Below are positions 5,618-5,711 of a stretch of 5,711 bases of DNA, piece by piece (positions within the stretch are counted from its first letter, which is position 1; every line of letters begins with the position of its first letter). A model generated the notes under the pieces. The model searched no databases and had not been told where the DNA came from. It worked only from the letters and a program-made list of their open reading frames with translations. The stretch covers positions 1 through 5,711 of the forward strand of contig QCWE01000020.1 in the NCBI GenBank assembly GCA_003149555.1, written 5' to 3'. The translations under genes were made by a program, and so were the position numbers. This DNA comes from Candidatus Aquiluna sp. XM-24bin5. Lineage in GTDB: Bacteria > Actinomycetota > Actinomycetia > Actinomycetales > Microbacteriaceae.

Positions 5618-5642
5618 CCCCGGGTTTACCGGAGGGTTTTTT
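5618..5642 (+). terminator. Hairpin plus T-run, terminator-like on the plus strand
   Basis: CCCCGG (5618-5623) pairs with CCGG-A-GG (5629-5635) with one bulged A, followed by G and six T (5637-5642). The shape is that of a rho-independent terminator for rightward transcription, but no plus-strand gene is seen before it. On the minus strand the T-run becomes a leading A-run, so it would not end the leftward gene at 5652. It may be chance or the relic of a rearranged border. Confidence 0.3.
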
Positions 5643-5651
5643 ATTCAAAAC

Positions 5652-5711
5652 CTATGCGACGTTATCAAGGGCGTTCATGCTTGCATAGAATGCGTCCTCC
5701 ATTTCCTGTGT
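5652..5711 (-). CDS. C-terminal end of an unrecognised protein (partial)
   Basis: An open frame enters from the right edge and ends at TAG (5654-5652), giving 19 residues TQEMEDAFYASMNALDNVA. I do not recognise the family. The frame is open to the edge and its composition is protein-like (acidic and alanine-rich helix), but 19 codons are too few to be sure that it is a gene. It reads in the same direction as the genes after it, with only a few bases between its stop and the start of the family-like frame of the molybdopterin-fold gene. Confidence 0.4.
   Translation of the reverse strand, partial: TQEMEDAFYASMNALDNVA

Noticed and set aside
1..5711. CRISPR array, tRNA or rRNA gene
   Set aside because: No regularly spaced repeats and no cloverleaf or rRNA-like sequence were seen.

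Overview
The window looks like accessory-rich DNA from an alphaproteobacterium, most likely a Rhodobacterales (Roseobacter-type) genome. This rests on the GC-rich coding bias, the style of the DUF882 protein with its twin-arginine-like leader, and the type of hybrid kinase and IS66/IS110 sequences present; it is an inference, not a database result. All intact genes read leftward (minus strand).

Right to left: (1) 5652-5711, the last 19 codons of an unrecognised gene. (2) 5204-5548, a small protein with the oxidoreductase molybdopterin-binding (sulfite-oxidase/YedY-like) fold. Its family-like reading frame continues upstream of the first ATG to about 5644 without any usual start codon, so its 5' end (expected signal peptide) seems to be lost. 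(3) 2502-5207, a 901-residue membrane-bound hybrid histidine kinase (two TM helices, extracytoplasmic helical domain, PAS, DHp, HATPase, REC, Hpt), starting with GTG inside the stop of gene 2. (4) 1938-2501, a gene-free gap that holds a broken IS110-family element (5' non-coding part plus the first ~36 codons of the DEDD transposase, plus strand) and a pair of palindromes that overlap the kinase stop codon. (5) 1323-1937, a NarL/LuxR-type response regulator starting with TTG. (6) 901-1272, the N-terminal two thirds of a DUF882 (YcbK-like, peptidase M15 fold) exported protein. (7) 1-904, one end of an IS66-family element (tnpA, tnpB, start of tnpC) inserted into gene 6; the TAA that now ends gene 6 comes from the IS66 terminal repeat.

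The working unit is probably a phosphorelay. An envelope protein with a molybdopterin-type fold may present a signal to the kinase, and phosphate would go H387 -> D680 -> H835 -> D55 of the LuxR-type regulator. Regulator and kinase are now separated by about 560 bp of mobile-element debris, so the regulator may no longer be co-transcribed with the kinase. The cell-wall-type gene after the regulator has been inactivated by IS66.

The signals most worth a second look are the three consecutive stem-loops in front of the IS110 transposase start, where IS110-group elements encode their bridge RNA; the perfect hairpin that buries the IS66 tnpA ribosome binding site; the kinase C-terminus ending inside an IS200/IS605-like palindrome; and the missing 5' end of the molybdopterin-fold gene.
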